Counted from the stretch's first letter, positions 1 through 10,957 are shown. The stretch: DNA of 64,000 nucleotides from Lineus longissimus (GCF_910592395.1 NC_088325.1:7905501-7969500), one strand, 5' to 3'. Numbers and translations are program-made. The notes: a model not told the origin generated them from the letters alone.

Positions 1-920
1 TTTGAAGGCATGTGGCCGTAACAGGACTGACACAAAACCAGCTGGAAGTTGACAAGGATCAGAGAACTTGAGAGATAAATGGTGTTGCAGTTCTACAATC
101 TGCAGATGGGTTACCTCCAGACAGAAGTTGGGAAGAAAGTAAACCTTCAAAATGTACGTTTTCGTGAGAATACAACTAGACTGGCACTGGGAGTACAGTG
201 GGACAATTACCCTCCCCCTCCCCCAGACATATACTAGCAGACATCATTTACTTGACCCTAATGTAATTTGATAGGATGACAAGAGGCCCAAGGGCCTGGC
301 GCTCAGCTGGATGACCTAATAACATAGGACTGAGGGTGTAAAGTAGTAAATATCGGCTTTATACTACTGTTTGAAGGTCAAGAGAACACGTTATACCACT
401 AAAATTTCCAATGCAGAGCTGCCAGCTGGATGAAATATGATTGAACCAATCAGCCATGGTATGTAAATATTACAGGAGGCAATGGAAGATATCCCTAGTT
501 CAGTATGTTGTTTCGGTAGCTTTACAGAAAAGAAGTGTCAGAGGATGAGACTTCTCCATGGACAACTGTGGTATGTCCAGGCTGGGTTGTACAGCACAAG
601 GATACAAAATGCTGTCTGTAATTGAGAGGTATCCTGATTTAACAGAGGTCAAGATAAATAGAAATTACCAGTTTGGGACTAACACCACTGTTTTTTTTAA
701 AAATAAGGTAGAGATTACAGGAGTCAACAAAATTAATTTTATTGAGAGAAATTGACCTGTCCTGCAGGTGATTGGAATTGCGTATCCCTAGTGAGTCGAT
801 CGGGAACCAATCTATCCTTGGCGCAGACAGGTTCAAATTGGCTATATCTTGAATAGATTGAATTGCGATGAAAATCTAATGCAATAAAGGAGCAATATCG
901 AAGAGACAAATTAATCAAAC
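1..920. other. Gene-free left flank with a hairpin-repeat start
   Basis: No coding region is supported here; the open frames are short and resemble nothing I know. A perfect palindrome AGGCCC-AA-GGGCCT at 284-297, followed by GCGCTCAGCTG, has the same layout as the palindrome plus GCTCACCT at 5861-5887. It probably marks the 5' end of a member of the hairpin-ended repeat class that recurs in this window. Confidence 0.4.
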
Positions 921-924
921 CAAT

Positions 925-1189
925 TGTCGTGTTTGGGGGTCTGCACCGTTAGTTGTTCCTCCATGACAGCCACAATCCAATACAGAACAAGACACTAACA
1001 AATGCGACAGATTATTCACAACATACTTATTATCAGAAACTTCCTACGGCTACACAATACAGGATGACTCTCATCCATGACAGAAGCTCACGCGGCCCTT
1101 CCTCCTGACCTACTTCTCCGTTAAGTCACGTGGTCACCAAAACGCACGTGGTGGTGGGCGTGGCTAATCAATCTAATCAATATATAACA
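925..1189 (-). repeat. 3' LTR of the gypsy element
   Basis: This 265-bp repeat matches 9976-10236. In the element's orientation it begins TGTTATATATTG and ends CACGACA. It carries an extra TATA relative to the other copy near 1180-1186 and one G/A difference (1129 versus 10180). The polypurine tract abuts its inner edge at 1190. Confidence 0.93.
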
Positions 1190-1220
1190 TCCCCCTTATT
1201 TCTTTTTTTTTTCTTTCTTA
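1190..1220 (-). other. Polypurine tract of the gypsy element
   Basis: On the minus strand this 31-base stretch is almost pure purine, ending AAGGGGGA directly against the TGTTAT start of the 3' LTR. That is the expected position and composition of the plus-strand primer of an LTR retrotransposon. Confidence 0.85.
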
Positions 1221-2442
1221 TAGTCTAAGTGCACTGTAAAAAAACAAAACAAAACAAACCAACAACACTCTAGCATAGGATAGCATAGCATAGGCCTATA
1301 CTTTTGTTACGATCATTACAACTCTAATTTCACTTGAAATTATCTACTGAATAAAACCAACAAGCTGGATAAACAAATTACACATTTCCTCCCCCTTGTT
1401 TCCAAACCGAAGGACAATCCGACAAGTTTGTCATTTTACCTTCCAATCCTGGTCAAATTTTTCTGAAACAATCGGCAATGAGAACGAACTAATAATTTTA
1501 AAACAATCACAAGAATGTAATTAACACATACCACCTGGTCTGAAGAGCGGATGATCGACTTATACCATTGATTGAAGGTGATTTAATTCCTTGTTCGTCT
1601 CGCTTCAAACTTATAAAATGGCTGTCGTCCATACTTGTGGTATGCCGCTCTAGCGGCGCAGAACAACACTGCGCATCTGGGATACCGACGGATTGCCTCG
1701 AACCGCGAAATTCAAAACTGCTGGCAATGTGCCAACTAACATTTTTGCCCAATACCGCCAACTAGTGAGGTGAAACGTAACTAATCTATTTGATATCGAA
1801 ACCTCTATATCATGCAGACCTCTAAAACTTCATTTCAAACTTCAATCTGCTGGAATAAAGAAAATGGGCTTTTTTAACCTTGACCTACTTATAACTGAAC
1901 TGTAGGTCACACTGACCTAAATCTGTGTCAGCATGAAGAGATGCATAATAGGTGTCTACATATTAAATTTAGAGTCTATGACCAATAGTAAAGAAACGTG
2001 CCACCATCAAAGAAATTTTAGAGTTCGACCTCTGTGACCTTGAAATGAAGGTCAAATCAAAAACCCGTGTGATATGTGATGTACCTTTGTTAGATACACC
2101 AACCATAAAAGTTTCATCGGTCTAGCTTTGACCATAAGCTTCAAAATGACAAAAATAGGTTTTCAAAGACTGCCCCCTATATGGCAGACCAGCAGTCAAA
2201 TTGCGCTGATTTTCATTGTGAAGAAAGGTCATGCCTAGGGGTACCCACACACCAAGTATGAACTTTCTGGGTCAAGCGGTTAAGAAACGTGCCACTATTT
2301 TGTCAAAAGTTAACGACGGACGACGACGACGGACGCCAGGCGCCGCAGTATCGTATAAGCTCACCTGACAGGTGAGCTAAAAACAACAAATCTTCAGTTG
2401 AAATCTTGTCACTCAATGTTAGCAGGATGTGGCTTACTCATC
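1221..2442. other. Non-coding 3' internal region of the gypsy element
   Basis: No open frame with recognisable content lies between the pol remnant and the polypurine tract. The part nearest the LTR (about 1221-1830) shows no pattern I recognise. From about 1830 it holds a truncated hairpin-ended repeat. Confidence 0.5.
1830..2384 (+). repeat. Hairpin-ended dispersed repeat (copy 1)
   Basis: It contains the recurring blocks 'gacctctgtgaccttgaa', 'aagaaacgtgccac' (twice, about 290 bp apart) and a GAC-rich tract, then the terminal hairpin AGCTCACCT-GAC-AGGTGAGCT at 2358-2378 followed by AAAAAC. Copies with the same 3' terminus lie at 6938-6963 and, on the other strand, near 19940 and 21510. 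The left edge is an estimate. Confidence 0.75.
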
Positions 2443-3132
2443 TCAGTGCAGCCTGAGCATCCCGTGTACTCTTCTCATAAAGTTTCGTTGGGAACCATTA
2501 CATTTTACTTTACTGTGCTCTCCTAAAACTTTCCCAACAATCTCGGGGCAATTTAAGTCATTTTGTGGGTCCCACCAGAATCTGTATTCACTTTTCTGAA
2601 GTGGAACAGACAATAGCAATTGTAGCTCTACTGCTTTGAATCGTGCTCTCTGTACAGTGTAAACAGCATTACTCGATGGAGTATTCTGTAATTTTTCTAG
2701 AAGACGACGCTGTCTATCAACTGACAAGGGAATTGGTGCAGCCAAACTGTGGTTAACCTGAAGATGCTTCCTAATGCTACTCAAGTCAATAGGATCCGTC
2801 TGTGCGGTGAAGACAAGGTCGCAGTCATCAGTAATGAGCTCTGTTCCTGTTTCATCAACCACTTGAAAATCATCAACGTCCTGGTTTGCTAAATGACACT
2901 GTTGCTCCTTGTCATTGACTCCAAGCGCTTCCCTTAGCTTCTGAAGGTTGGATATGTTTTTGCAGTCGGTGGATCTCATGAAGGCTGGTTTCAGGCGATT
3001 GACACTGAAGACATCACGCAGGATTCAGCCTTTGAGATCTGCCAAGAGCATATGGGTGGAGTCCAAAACTTCATGGATAACGAATGGCCCTACATACTGT
3101 GCAGTAAACTTTCTTGCATTGGCTGTTAAAGA
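2443..3132 (-). pseudogene. pol: Gypsy pol: integrase C-terminal (GPF) module and tail
   Basis: The open frame 2443-2979 encodes 178 residues. The stretch just upstream (about 2975-3130), read across a frame change, gives the GPF-type module of gypsy integrases, with a 'VGPFVI' core and then a 'VNRLKPA' box. This module follows the catalytic core and contacts target DNA or chromatin. The last 150 residues show no domain I can name; an aromatic 'FWWDPQNDLN' patch recalls a chromodomain edge, but the rest does not fit. The break near 3130 separates it from the catalytic core. Confidence 0.7.
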
Positions 3133-3972
3133 TCAACTGTTCAGCTTGTGGAGGTATACCAACTGTCCCTTTGCATAAGTTGGGTGCTTTGACAACTTGT
3201 GCGATATCTTTTCGTTCTGGGCTAATTGTTGATGGCGCTGCAGTTCTAACATGAACTTTGACACATTTTTGAACTTATCTCGTAGCTGATCAACATACTC
3301 AACCTGAGAGTTTGTCAATCCCAGTAAGGACTTGAAATTTATTCCACTGATGTCTGCTGGTTCTCGGCAAAATAACAAATAGTATGGTGAATGATTTCCA
3401 AGCTGCGGTGAGCTGAATGTATTAAACGAGTACTGTGCGACGCTGTAATATCTCACCCAATCATCTCCATATTGATCTAGGTTGACCTTTATGAGGTCCG
3501 CAATTGACCTGATTTGTCTCTCAACATGAAGTGATCCATGGTTGCACACAGAAATAACTTTCTGGGTAATACTCAAAGCATTGCAAAGAATCTCCATAAT
3601 TTTTCCTACAAGTGAAGTCTGGGCGTCAGTCACCAAAACTTCAGGGATCCCAAAACACATGAAAACTCTCTGGATCAAGGCTTCGGCGATTGCAGGGGCA
3701 TCGAGGGTCCTCATAGGAACACAGACAGTGTATCGTGTAATTGCACATGTGATTACCATGAGCCATGAATAACCCGACTTCGAAGTCACCATTTGCTTGA
3801 AGTCCAGTGAGATGGTCTGGAATGGACAGTAACTGGTTGGTATTCTCTCGTGATACGGTCGTATGGTATCTGTTTTACCCTTGAATTCCTGGCATCTTGA
3901 ACAACTCTGGACATATGACACTATTCGCTGGAACATACCATGGAAGTAAAATAACCTCCTCATAGTACACAT
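3133..3972 (-). pseudogene. pol: Gypsy integrase catalytic core
   Basis: 279 residues from 3972. A C-x2-C pair ('CSRCQ', residues 23-26) is the second half of the HHCC zinc site. The RNase H-like core follows: first Asp in 'SLDFKQ', second Asp in 'VTDAQTSL' (the usual DxG is altered), and the Glu in 'HVERQIRSI'. The function would be insertion of retroelement cDNA into chromosomes. The HH half of the zinc site sits in a different frame (3960-4460), so the gene is frameshifted exactly within the zinc-binding domain. Length and order fit Ty3/gypsy integrases. Confidence 0.85.
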
Positions 3973-4460
3973 CCTTGATGGTTACTTAACAGTGAACCGT
4001 GATATTTAGAGATCAATGGATCGATGAATTTCTCTGGTATTACCAGCTGAAGACAGAATTGATCACTGTTGGGTGGGAAAAATAGTCGGAAAAGAATGTT
4101 ATTGCAAAGTATGTACTGTTCAGCTTTTAGCATTACAACTCTGGCTGATTTTCGATCACTCGGCAAAATATTATGAGCAAGAAAGTCAAAAATCTGTTTG
4201 AAATGAGGTGATGCCTGTTGTTCACTCCTGAACTGTTGAGCTTCGAAAGGAAGATTATAATCCCTGATTATCTTGCGTTTTATTACTTTTAGGACTCTGT
4301 TCAACTCTGCTTGGTCTGGGATGTGCTTTGCTGTTACTTCATCAATCGATGTCACCATTGGCGAAGGTTTGCGCAAAAACTCGGGACATTCGTCATTTGT
4401 CACTTGATCCTTGACCTCGGTTTGACGCGTAAGCACTCTGTCTACTAATCTAGGTTCCAA
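3960..4460 (-). pseudogene. pol: Gypsy integrase N-terminal region
   Basis: 166 residues. The C-terminal half reads like the segment before the HHCC zinc finger of gypsy integrases: 'LFRLFFP ... LQLVIPEKFIDPLISKYHGSLLSNHQG', where 'ISKYHGSLLSNHQG' supplies the two histidines. The cysteines are in the frame beginning at 3972, so a frameshift between 3960 and 3972 splits the finger. The N-terminal half is the variable tether after RNase H. Confidence 0.75.
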
Positions 4461-4798
4461 CTGGTCTGTATGTGGTGCTTTAGGCTTGGGTTTAGGCGGT
4501 GTAAATCCTCCTATACTGGGTTGTCGTACCCCTGGGGCGGGTACCGTAGGTCTCCTTGCCCTTGGTCATGGGATAGGACGGTTTTGTGCTGGTTGCGGTG
4601 GCTTTTCTAAATCCTGTGGCACTTCATTCTGGGGCTGATGATCATTTTGGTTACTTTCCCATCTCTGTTGGTGTTCTGGTGCAACAGGTCTCTGTTGAGC
4701 GGCATTTTCAATTCTGGTATTGTCCTGGACTTGTGGTTTCTCCGGATATAAGATTTGACTTGAATGTTCATGCGTTTAGCATGAGCTCTTGTTACGGG

Positions 4799-5126
4799 TC
4801 ATTCAACAGTTGAGGCAGTTGGATAGGCTTGGTCTTGATAGAGGTGTACAGGAAAAGCGATCGGCATTATTCTGTCAAATACGTCATCATCATCACTAGG
4901 AGCCCTACTTAGAAAATCGGCAAGAACCATGTCCGAACCCTCACGATAGGATAAATCAAAACAATACTGCGACAAACGTTCCAAAAGTTTTTGCAGTCTC
5001 AAGGTCGGTGGCTGGTTTTTGGATTTGTAGATTTGTACCAGTGATGAATGATCAACGTAGCAATGAAAAACCTTAGATTGTAAGATATACTTGAAAGCTG
5101 TAATATTAATGTAAAGACCAGTAAGT
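4799..5126 (-). pseudogene. pol: Gypsy RNase H, C-terminal part
   Basis: The open frame 4799-5002 gives 'LQKLLERLSQYCFDLSYREG' followed by 'ADFLSRAP', the classic end of gypsy RNase H (R-W-x-E-x-L-S-x-Y ... G-x-x-N-x-V-A-D-x-L-S-R). Upstream in the same frame to about 5150 comes 'LELTGLYINITAFKYIL', the E-containing helix of RNase H. A frameshift near 5150 separates it from the RT frame. Confidence 0.85.
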
Positions 5127-5850
5127 TCAAGCTCTGAAACAGAAAACCGAGCAGCAGATAGGTAACCTTTTTGAGTAATAAGCTATGACACGTTCTTCCC
5201 CTTCGATTTCTTGCATAAGAACACTTCCTCTTGCTTCCCTTGAGGTATCACTGTAGAGATGCATGTCACCATTTCCTTGTGGTGCACAGAGTACAGGTGG
5301 CGACACTAGAAGTTCCTTTATCTTGTTAAAGTTCTCCTTTTGTTCTTCTCCCCATATGAAGGCTTTATTTTTCTTGGTTAGGGTGTGTAAAGGCTTCAGT
5401 AACAATTGTACGCGTGGCAAGTACATAGAGAGGAAATTCACTGCTCCAATGAATCTTCTTACTTCCCTTGGGGTGGTTGGTGTCTTCATGTTCCTTATGG
5501 CACTGCACTTGTCATTTATTGCCTGTACTTGCACAATTCCTTCTGGTGTCACGGTTATGACATGTCCAATGTAGGTACATCGGCGGCGGAAAAGGCGGCA
5601 TTTCTGTGGTGAAAGCATGTCCCTCACTTCTTCTTTTCCGTCTTGATATAAAAGACAGGTCTCAGCATCCAGGTCTATGGTGTCTCGCAGGATCTGGGCT
5701 TCAGTCATCTTCAATACTGGATCGGATGCCTCGAGGTGTGGGTACCTCGCTAGGTTTTTCGCCTGTATACCTGGTTCACACTTTCTGAGGTGTGCCTGTA
5801 AACATTCCTCTGGTACTGGTTGAGAAGCTTGTACCTGAAAATCATCAATA
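5127..5850 (-). pseudogene. pol: Gypsy reverse transcriptase thumb/connection and RNase H start
   Basis: The frame 5127-5714 has 'LSPQKCRLFRRRCTYIGHVI', which is the RT block after the palm, then 'REVRRFIGAVNFL' and 'PLHTLTKKNKAFIWGEE' of the thumb/connection, then 'LYSDTS', holding the first catalytic Asp of RNase H. The open frame continues upstream to about 5840. The YxDD palm motif and the finger motifs are not visible between the protease and this block, so most of the RT palm appears deleted. A repeat insertion lies at the upstream edge. Confidence 0.8.
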
Positions 5851-5860
5851 TCAGAAATGA

Positions 5861-6968
5861 AATGGCCAGGGCCATTGTGCTCACCTCATGTGGAGGAAAG
5901 ATGGATAAAGAGCATGGTATTGTGTCATGTAGTGTTAGGTTTGATGTAGGTCCAAGCAATTACAATTTCCCCAAAATGGCCAATTTACAGTACATTCGAC
6001 CTCTGTGACCTTGAAAAGTAGGTCCAATCAAAGAAGACCCGGGTGACACATTGAATGGTTGTTAGAATTAGATGTACCTATGATATAAAATTGGTGCCAA
6101 TCGGGCAAGTCATTACTAGGAATAATGGCATTTTGAAGAATTTAGGATTTGGCCCCCTCCCTGGAGGCCAAACGGCAAATCAGATCGCACCAAACTTCGG
6201 TACCTGAGATCACCTGACCAAGGGGTACATGTGTACTTAATTTGTGATCAATAGTCATTGGAGTTAAGAAACGTGCCATAGTTACGGCCTGACGGCAAAT
6301 TTATGCCATTTGACCTCTGTGACCTTGACAAGAAGGTCAAATTAAAAACCTGTGTGACATATACTGTATGGTGGTTAGATGTACCCATGATATCAAATTG
6401 GTGGCAATCGGGTAAGAAGTTAAGGAATAATCACATTTTTAAGGTTTTTTGATTTTGCCCCCTGGTGGTCAAGTGGTGAATCATATTGGACCAAACTTTG
6501 GTCCCTGAGATCACCTGACTAAGGGGTAAATGTGTATCAAATTTGGTATCAATAGTCATTGCAGTTTAGAAACGTGCCATCGTTACATCCTAACGGCCAA
6601 TTTACACCATTTGACCTCTGTGACCTTGAAAAGGAGGTCAAATCAAAAACCCGGAGGATATATGATGCACCTTTGCTAGAAGTACCTACCATATTTTTTT
6701 CAAAATTTCCCGACTACTATTAAGGGAGATATTGCATATTTTCACTTTTAACGTTTGGCCCCCTGGTGGCCAAACCATGAAACGAATCGAACCGAAACTT
6801 GGTCTCCTAGGTGTCATTACATAAGGGTACATGTGTACCAAGTTTCAACTCAATAGCTCCAACAGTTACGAAACGTGCCCTGCTAACGGACGACGGACGA
6901 CGGAAGACGACGACGACGGACGCCACGGTATGGGATAAGCTCACCTCTGCTAAGAGGTGAGCTAAAAA
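5861..6968 (+). mobile_element. Hairpin-ended repeat element nested in gypsy pol (copy 2)
   Basis: It begins with the palindrome AATGGCC-AG-GGCCATT (5861-5876) followed by GTGCTCACCTC. It then holds about three ~300-bp modules sharing 'gacctctgtgaccttga', a 'gccccctggtggcc'-type block and 'aagaaacgtgcca', a GAC-rich tract at 6890-6922, and the 11-bp-stem hairpin AGCTCACCTCT-GCTA-AGAGGTGAGCT (6938-6963) followed by AAAAAC. It interrupts the protease-RT interval of the retrotransposon. No protein is encoded. The 3' hairpin recalls Helitron ends, but the placement differs, so I leave the class open. Confidence 0.75.
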
Positions 6969-6969
6969 C

Positions 6970-7578
6970 AAGAGGTTTATTTGAATGTACATATGTAATG
7001 ACTTGCGGCTAGAATTGGAGACTGTGATACTGCAATTGCCTTTCCTGAGACGTACTAACATGTAAGAAGGGCAACACTTGCAGAGGTTAGCTCGGAGCAG
7101 AATTTCTGAGTTTTTCATATACTTCGGCACTTTCCCTCCAATTGACACTAGTTTGGATTGTCCTGGTTTGATGACATGATTCTGCGTAGGCGTGAACCAA
7201 ACTCTCTTTGGTCTGGCAGTGAATTTATGAGTAGCAAAAATCTAAAGATCCCTTAAAATCTGAAAGCGTGGATGTACCAACCAAAACATCTGGTCCTACA
7301 AGATTGTCAGCAACAAGTGCATAAATTCGAAAATCATTACCCTGAATATTAACGTTGAAGGATATCGCCTTTCGCGCAATTATAAATTCACCATTTCTAA
7401 TCTTAAATCTTACAGGGTTGACATCAAACTGTAGGAGCTGTGACAGATATTTTGATTCTCTCACTATAGTTGATGATACAAGGGTGGACGTTGCTCCAGA
7501 ATCAAATAAAAGAACTAACCCTTGTTGGTTAGGGAGATACCCCTTAACATAGTTTCGTGAATTTAACTGCAACTCCAC
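6970..7578 (-). pseudogene. pol: Gypsy aspartic protease and protease-RT linker
   Basis: The frame 7225-7578 (117 residues) has 'LLFDSGATSTLVS', the catalytic DSGA loop of a retropepsin, and a later 'DVLVGTSTLSDF' resembling the flap/C-terminal region. It would cleave the Gag-Pol polyprotein. After a stop, a second frame (6970-7148) gives 'LRKGNCSITVSNSSRKSLHMY', the kind of linker seen between protease and RT in gypsy elements. It runs into the nested repeat. Confidence 0.8.
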
Positions 7579-7814
7579 TGTTTCTCCTCCTAAAATTCAG
7601 ACTTGTTATTAATGCTTGGAACAGACTCGGATGATCCATTTGGCCCTTCTGAACCATCCGACTTTAAAAATTTTGGTTATTTTGACGCTGCTGATCAGTC
7701 CCTTTGGCTTTGGCTTTGGTCCTGGTAACTGCTGTAGCCTGATGGCTGATAGGCATATCCTGATTGCTGTTGGGGGAAACTTGGTGGTTGCATCCATGGT
7801 GGTGGTGGTACTCC

Positions 7815-8144
7815 TTATTGCGACTGTACTAGCGGGAGGTACTGGAAACATTTACGCCACACATGTCCAGTTTTGGAGCAAAAATGACAGCGGATGGGCG
7901 GTCGATCACGTCTGTTTCCACTCCTGTCTCCGCTTGGTGTCTGTGATCTTGGCCTGAATGGGCTCTGCGAACGCTTTCGGTAGTGACGGTTGTCATTGCG
8001 ATGCCTGGGTCTCCTTGGGCTTGGGCTTGGGTCTGTTTTCAGACGGCGGATCACCTTTTGTGAAATGAAGCTGTTGTAACCCAGGCTGCAGCGTTTTGAG
8101 TTCGTCTCTGATCGAGCTGAGGTCACACTCATGAGCTGTAACAC
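7815..8144 (-). pseudogene. gag: Gypsy nucleocapsid zinc knuckle (frameshifted from gag)
   Basis: 109 residues, Arg/Ser/Pro-rich, then 'CHFCSKTGHVWRKC', a canonical CCHC knuckle (C-x2-C-x4-H-x4-C) that binds genomic RNA in Gag. It overlaps the end of the capsid frame (7993-8697) in another frame, so either a frameshift mutation or a programmed shift connects them. Confidence 0.85.
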
Positions 8145-8697
8145 GGACCTGATCTGGAAAAGTTACTGTCTTCGTGGTCGGTAAGAGGTCCAGGTATTTC
8201 TGGGCTAGGGTGGCTAGGTCATCAGCGTCTGCATCGGGTGGAGCGGACATGACCACAGCACGTTGACACTCTGCCGGTAAGGTTTGTAGGAACTTGTTGC
8301 GGATCGTATGTTGATCATAGTTAATCCTTTGGACAGCTACCCTGATTCGACTAAGATACTGTTCAGCAGCTTCACCACTCTTGTAGGTTTTCTCCTCGAA
8401 AAGACGGACATGAGCAAAATCGGAATGGGTTCGACCAAATCGGCTAAGAAATGCGTCCTTCATCTCATCTAAATCCATGAAAACCTTCCCTTGGATCCAT
8501 AGTCTCGCTTCTGAGGATAGCGAAAGTCGAAAGCGGCATGCAATATCGGCCATGTGCTCCTCATCTGGGTCTGCGAGTGCATGTACTTGCAAGTAATCAG
8601 TGAACAACAACCAATGAGCATATGCTCTCTCATGACTCTGAGTTTCACCACTAAACTTAGGAGATGGCAAGAAATCTGTTGGTCGTAGTGCTGCCAT
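7993..8697 (-). CDS. gag: Gypsy Gag capsid-type protein
   Basis: 234 residues from an ATG at 8697. It is helix-rich with the retrotransposon Gag layout: N-terminal 'FSGETQSHERAYAHWLLFTD', then 'FLSRFGRTHSDFAHVRLFEE' and 'SGEAAEQYLSRIRVAVQRI'. Gag assembles particles that package the element's RNA. The frame ends in a Pro/Lys-rich tail ('RPKPKPKETQASQ'); the zinc knuckle follows in another frame. It is the best-preserved coding piece of this element. Confidence 0.85.
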   Translation of the reverse strand: MAALRPTDFLPSPKFSGETQSHERAYAHWLLFTDYLQVHALADPDEEHMADIACRFRLSLSSEARLWIQGKVFMDLDEMKDAFLSRFGRTHSDFAHVRLFEEKTYKSGEAAEQYLSRIRVAVQRINYDQHTIRNKFLQTLPAECQRAVVMSAPPDADADDLATLAQKYLDLLPTTKTVTFPDQVRVTAHECDLSSIRDELKTLQPGLQQLHFTKGDPPSENRPKPKPKETQASQ

Positions 8698-9957
8698 ATT
8701 TTCAATCTCAAGTCAACGCGCAATCAAAATTACTAATGTATGCAAACAGTAGGTGACAACACCAATATCAAATCCACTAAAAAGATGTATTTATATGGCT
8801 GGAATAAAATGGTATCAGTTACATGTACGCCGGGTCAGCATCAAAATGGGAGATGACTAGCTGAAAGTGAAAAGTTAGTCTCCTCGACCTCGTGTGATTC
8901 AGGCTGGCTGAAAAACAATAGTATTCATGAAGATACCGTATGAAAATAGCCTAATACAAATAATGGACATGTATGTTGAATTGTGACACGTGTTGACAAA
9001 ATATTTGAAAGAAAAACAAAATGTATGTATATATATAAAAACTTAAAATATACACACAAGCAATAGAGTTTTCAAGGACGTCAAAATCGAGAAATGTTGT
9101 AGAAGTGGCAGACAATGAGTTTAAAACTTTGACCGACCTGACCAATTCCTGTACTTCATCCAACGTGGTCCCAAAACTTCAATTGAATTCTTCACCAAGT
9201 GAGCCTTAACACAAACACCGATTATCACTGTTGTCTGTCCTTATTACGATTGAAATCGATGTTTTCATTGAGTCACAGTTCAAAATGCACATAAGTTCAC
9301 ATCAACAGTCCACAATTGAATCGACACAACAACAGAAAGTCACAGTTTACGATCACACGGACACATAGGCACAGCGACAACATCGAAGTTGAAGAAGGCA
9401 GTCTTGATCTTGAATTGCATGTTGAAGAAAACCACTCACGTCTCAGTTTAACTTGGTTGAAACAGCGAGAAAGAAAACAGTTAACTGTTCCTTGGCCAAA
9501 GACAATGAAAAAAGCTCTGTCTCCATAAAACAATAATGACAGCGGCGATGTCGATGATTACGTCAGAAATAGGCAGCCAGGGTGACGAACATGACGAAGT
9601 AATCCTCAGATACGCTGACAGAAAGTCTGATAAAAGTGATAGCGACACATCAGCCAATTCCAAAAATGTCAAACACAAACAGGATGAAATTAACCTGCAC
9701 TCAGTTTCAACATGCACTTGCATGCGCATGTACTCAATCACATGGTGCACTGCAGTGTCTCACTTCTTCATGTCTTGAGCTGAGCGAATCTCGGACTCTT
9801 TACAGTAGTCTTGACATATAGCAACAAACATACATATGTACTAATGTAGCGAGCTTCCATGCACTATGCAAAACGTTCTACATTCAACGCACACACATCC
9901 ACATGTGACATGGATGGACAAGTTGTTTCGAGGTATCTCAATCACAATTTTTTTTTT
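8698..9957 (-). other. Gypsy 5' leader
   Basis: About 1.26 kb lies between the primer-binding site and gag. No open frame here resembles a known protein. I see no clear splice donor or structured signal that I would defend. Confidence 0.5.
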
Positions 9958-9975
9958 ACCGCAGCTTCTCCACCA
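9958..9975 (-). other. Primer-binding site
   Basis: On the minus strand the sequence immediately after the 5' LTR is TGGTGGAGAAGCTGCGGT. It starts with TGG, complementary to the CCA end of a tRNA, exactly where a retrotransposon PBS should be. I could not match it confidently to a particular tRNA. Confidence 0.8.
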
Positions 9976-10236
9976 TGTCGTGTTTGGGGGTCTGCACCGT
10001 TAGTTGTTCCTCCATGACAGCCACAATCCAATACAGAACAAGACACTAACAAATGCGACAGATTATTCACAACATACTTATTATCAGAAACTTCCTACGG
10101 CTACACAATACAGGATGACTCTCATCCATGACAGAAGCTCACGCGGCCCTTCCTCCTGACCTACTTCTCCGTTAAGTCACATGGTCACCAAAACGCACGT
10201 GGTGGTGGGCGTGGCTAATCAATCTAATCAATAACA
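9976..10236 (-). repeat. 5' LTR of the gypsy element
   Basis: This 261-bp copy pairs with 925-1189. Its right edge (ATAACA on the plus strand) is followed by CAAT, which duplicates 921-924. The near-identity of the LTRs dates the insertion as recent. Confidence 0.93.
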
Positions 10237-10240
10237 CAAT

Positions 10241-10957
10241 TTTCCACAGACTCGGACCCTGCAATGGCGTGATGTATGCGTGCATATAAAAGTATATCAA
10301 TAGCATTCCGCGAAGTTACTATTTATAGCTCACAAGGTCATTTGCATAAGATATTGATGACGTTTTAGTCACGTGACAGTCGGACATCGACACTTATTTC
10401 TACGCATTTGAGCTCAATTATCTTTGACCCTGCATTGTTTTTAGCATGAATGATACCATGGAGTCAGAGAGAGAAATATTCAGAACAATTATGTAGTATT
10501 TCCAACACTCGGACATGTGCCAGATTGAATTTAACTGCCCTAGTTAGAAAGCCTGAATCCATTACGAAACAGCATGTTTGTCCGACATTGCCTGTAATTC
10601 AGCGATGGGGAAATAGAGGGCAGCAGCTGCAGTGACGTCATCTTCGCGGAATGCTATTGGTCCGATAGAGATGATGAGGCAATGTCAATATGCCTCGTTC
10701 CTAAGTCAGCAATATGCCCCTTTTTATACGGAGAAAAAGGAGAACCCAGATAGGCCTTCACACGTCAGCTTCCAAATGGCTCGAACCAACTGTACTGTCA
10801 CTACTATAACTATAAAATGCGTGCTCCTCCTACATGTAGCAATGTCTCGGCCAAAAAGGCACTTAGTCGACAGGCAAGCTAGAAGTTCAGCACTGTGAAC
10901 AGCTCCTTGGTAAGGCCATGTCAGGTTCCGCGCGACTCTTCAGATACATCAAGTAAG
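10241..10957. other. Gene-free stretch
   Basis: I see no coding region, RNA gene or clear repeat boundary here. Short frames at 10450-10898 have no recognisable motif. Confidence 0.4.

Larger units (their letters stand above)
921..10240 (-). mobile_element. Ty3/gypsy-like LTR retrotransposon, complete but coding-defective
   Basis: Two near-identical direct repeats (925-1189 and 9976-10236) begin TG and end CA, and are bounded by a 4-bp duplication CAAT at 921-924 and 10237-10240. On the minus strand the order is 5' LTR, primer-binding site, gag, zinc knuckle, aspartic protease, reverse transcriptase/RNase H, integrase with a GPF-type C-terminus, polypurine tract, 3' LTR. This is the Ty3/gypsy gene order. 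The coding part has several frameshifts, the RT active-site region is not visible, and hairpin-ended repeats are nested at about 1830-2384 and 5861-6968. The LTRs differ by one substitution and one 4-bp indel as read by eye, so the insertion is young although the genes are decayed. No env-like frame is seen. Confidence 0.93.

Noticed and set aside
1221-2442. Envelope gene of a retrovirus-like element
   Set aside because: No open frame with signal peptide or membrane segment lies between integrase and the polypurine tract.
5861-6968. Helitron assignment for the hairpin-ended repeat
   Set aside because: The hairpin is at the very end, not about 10 bp before a CTRR terminus, no TC start is clear, and no Rep/helicase is present; kept as unclassified.
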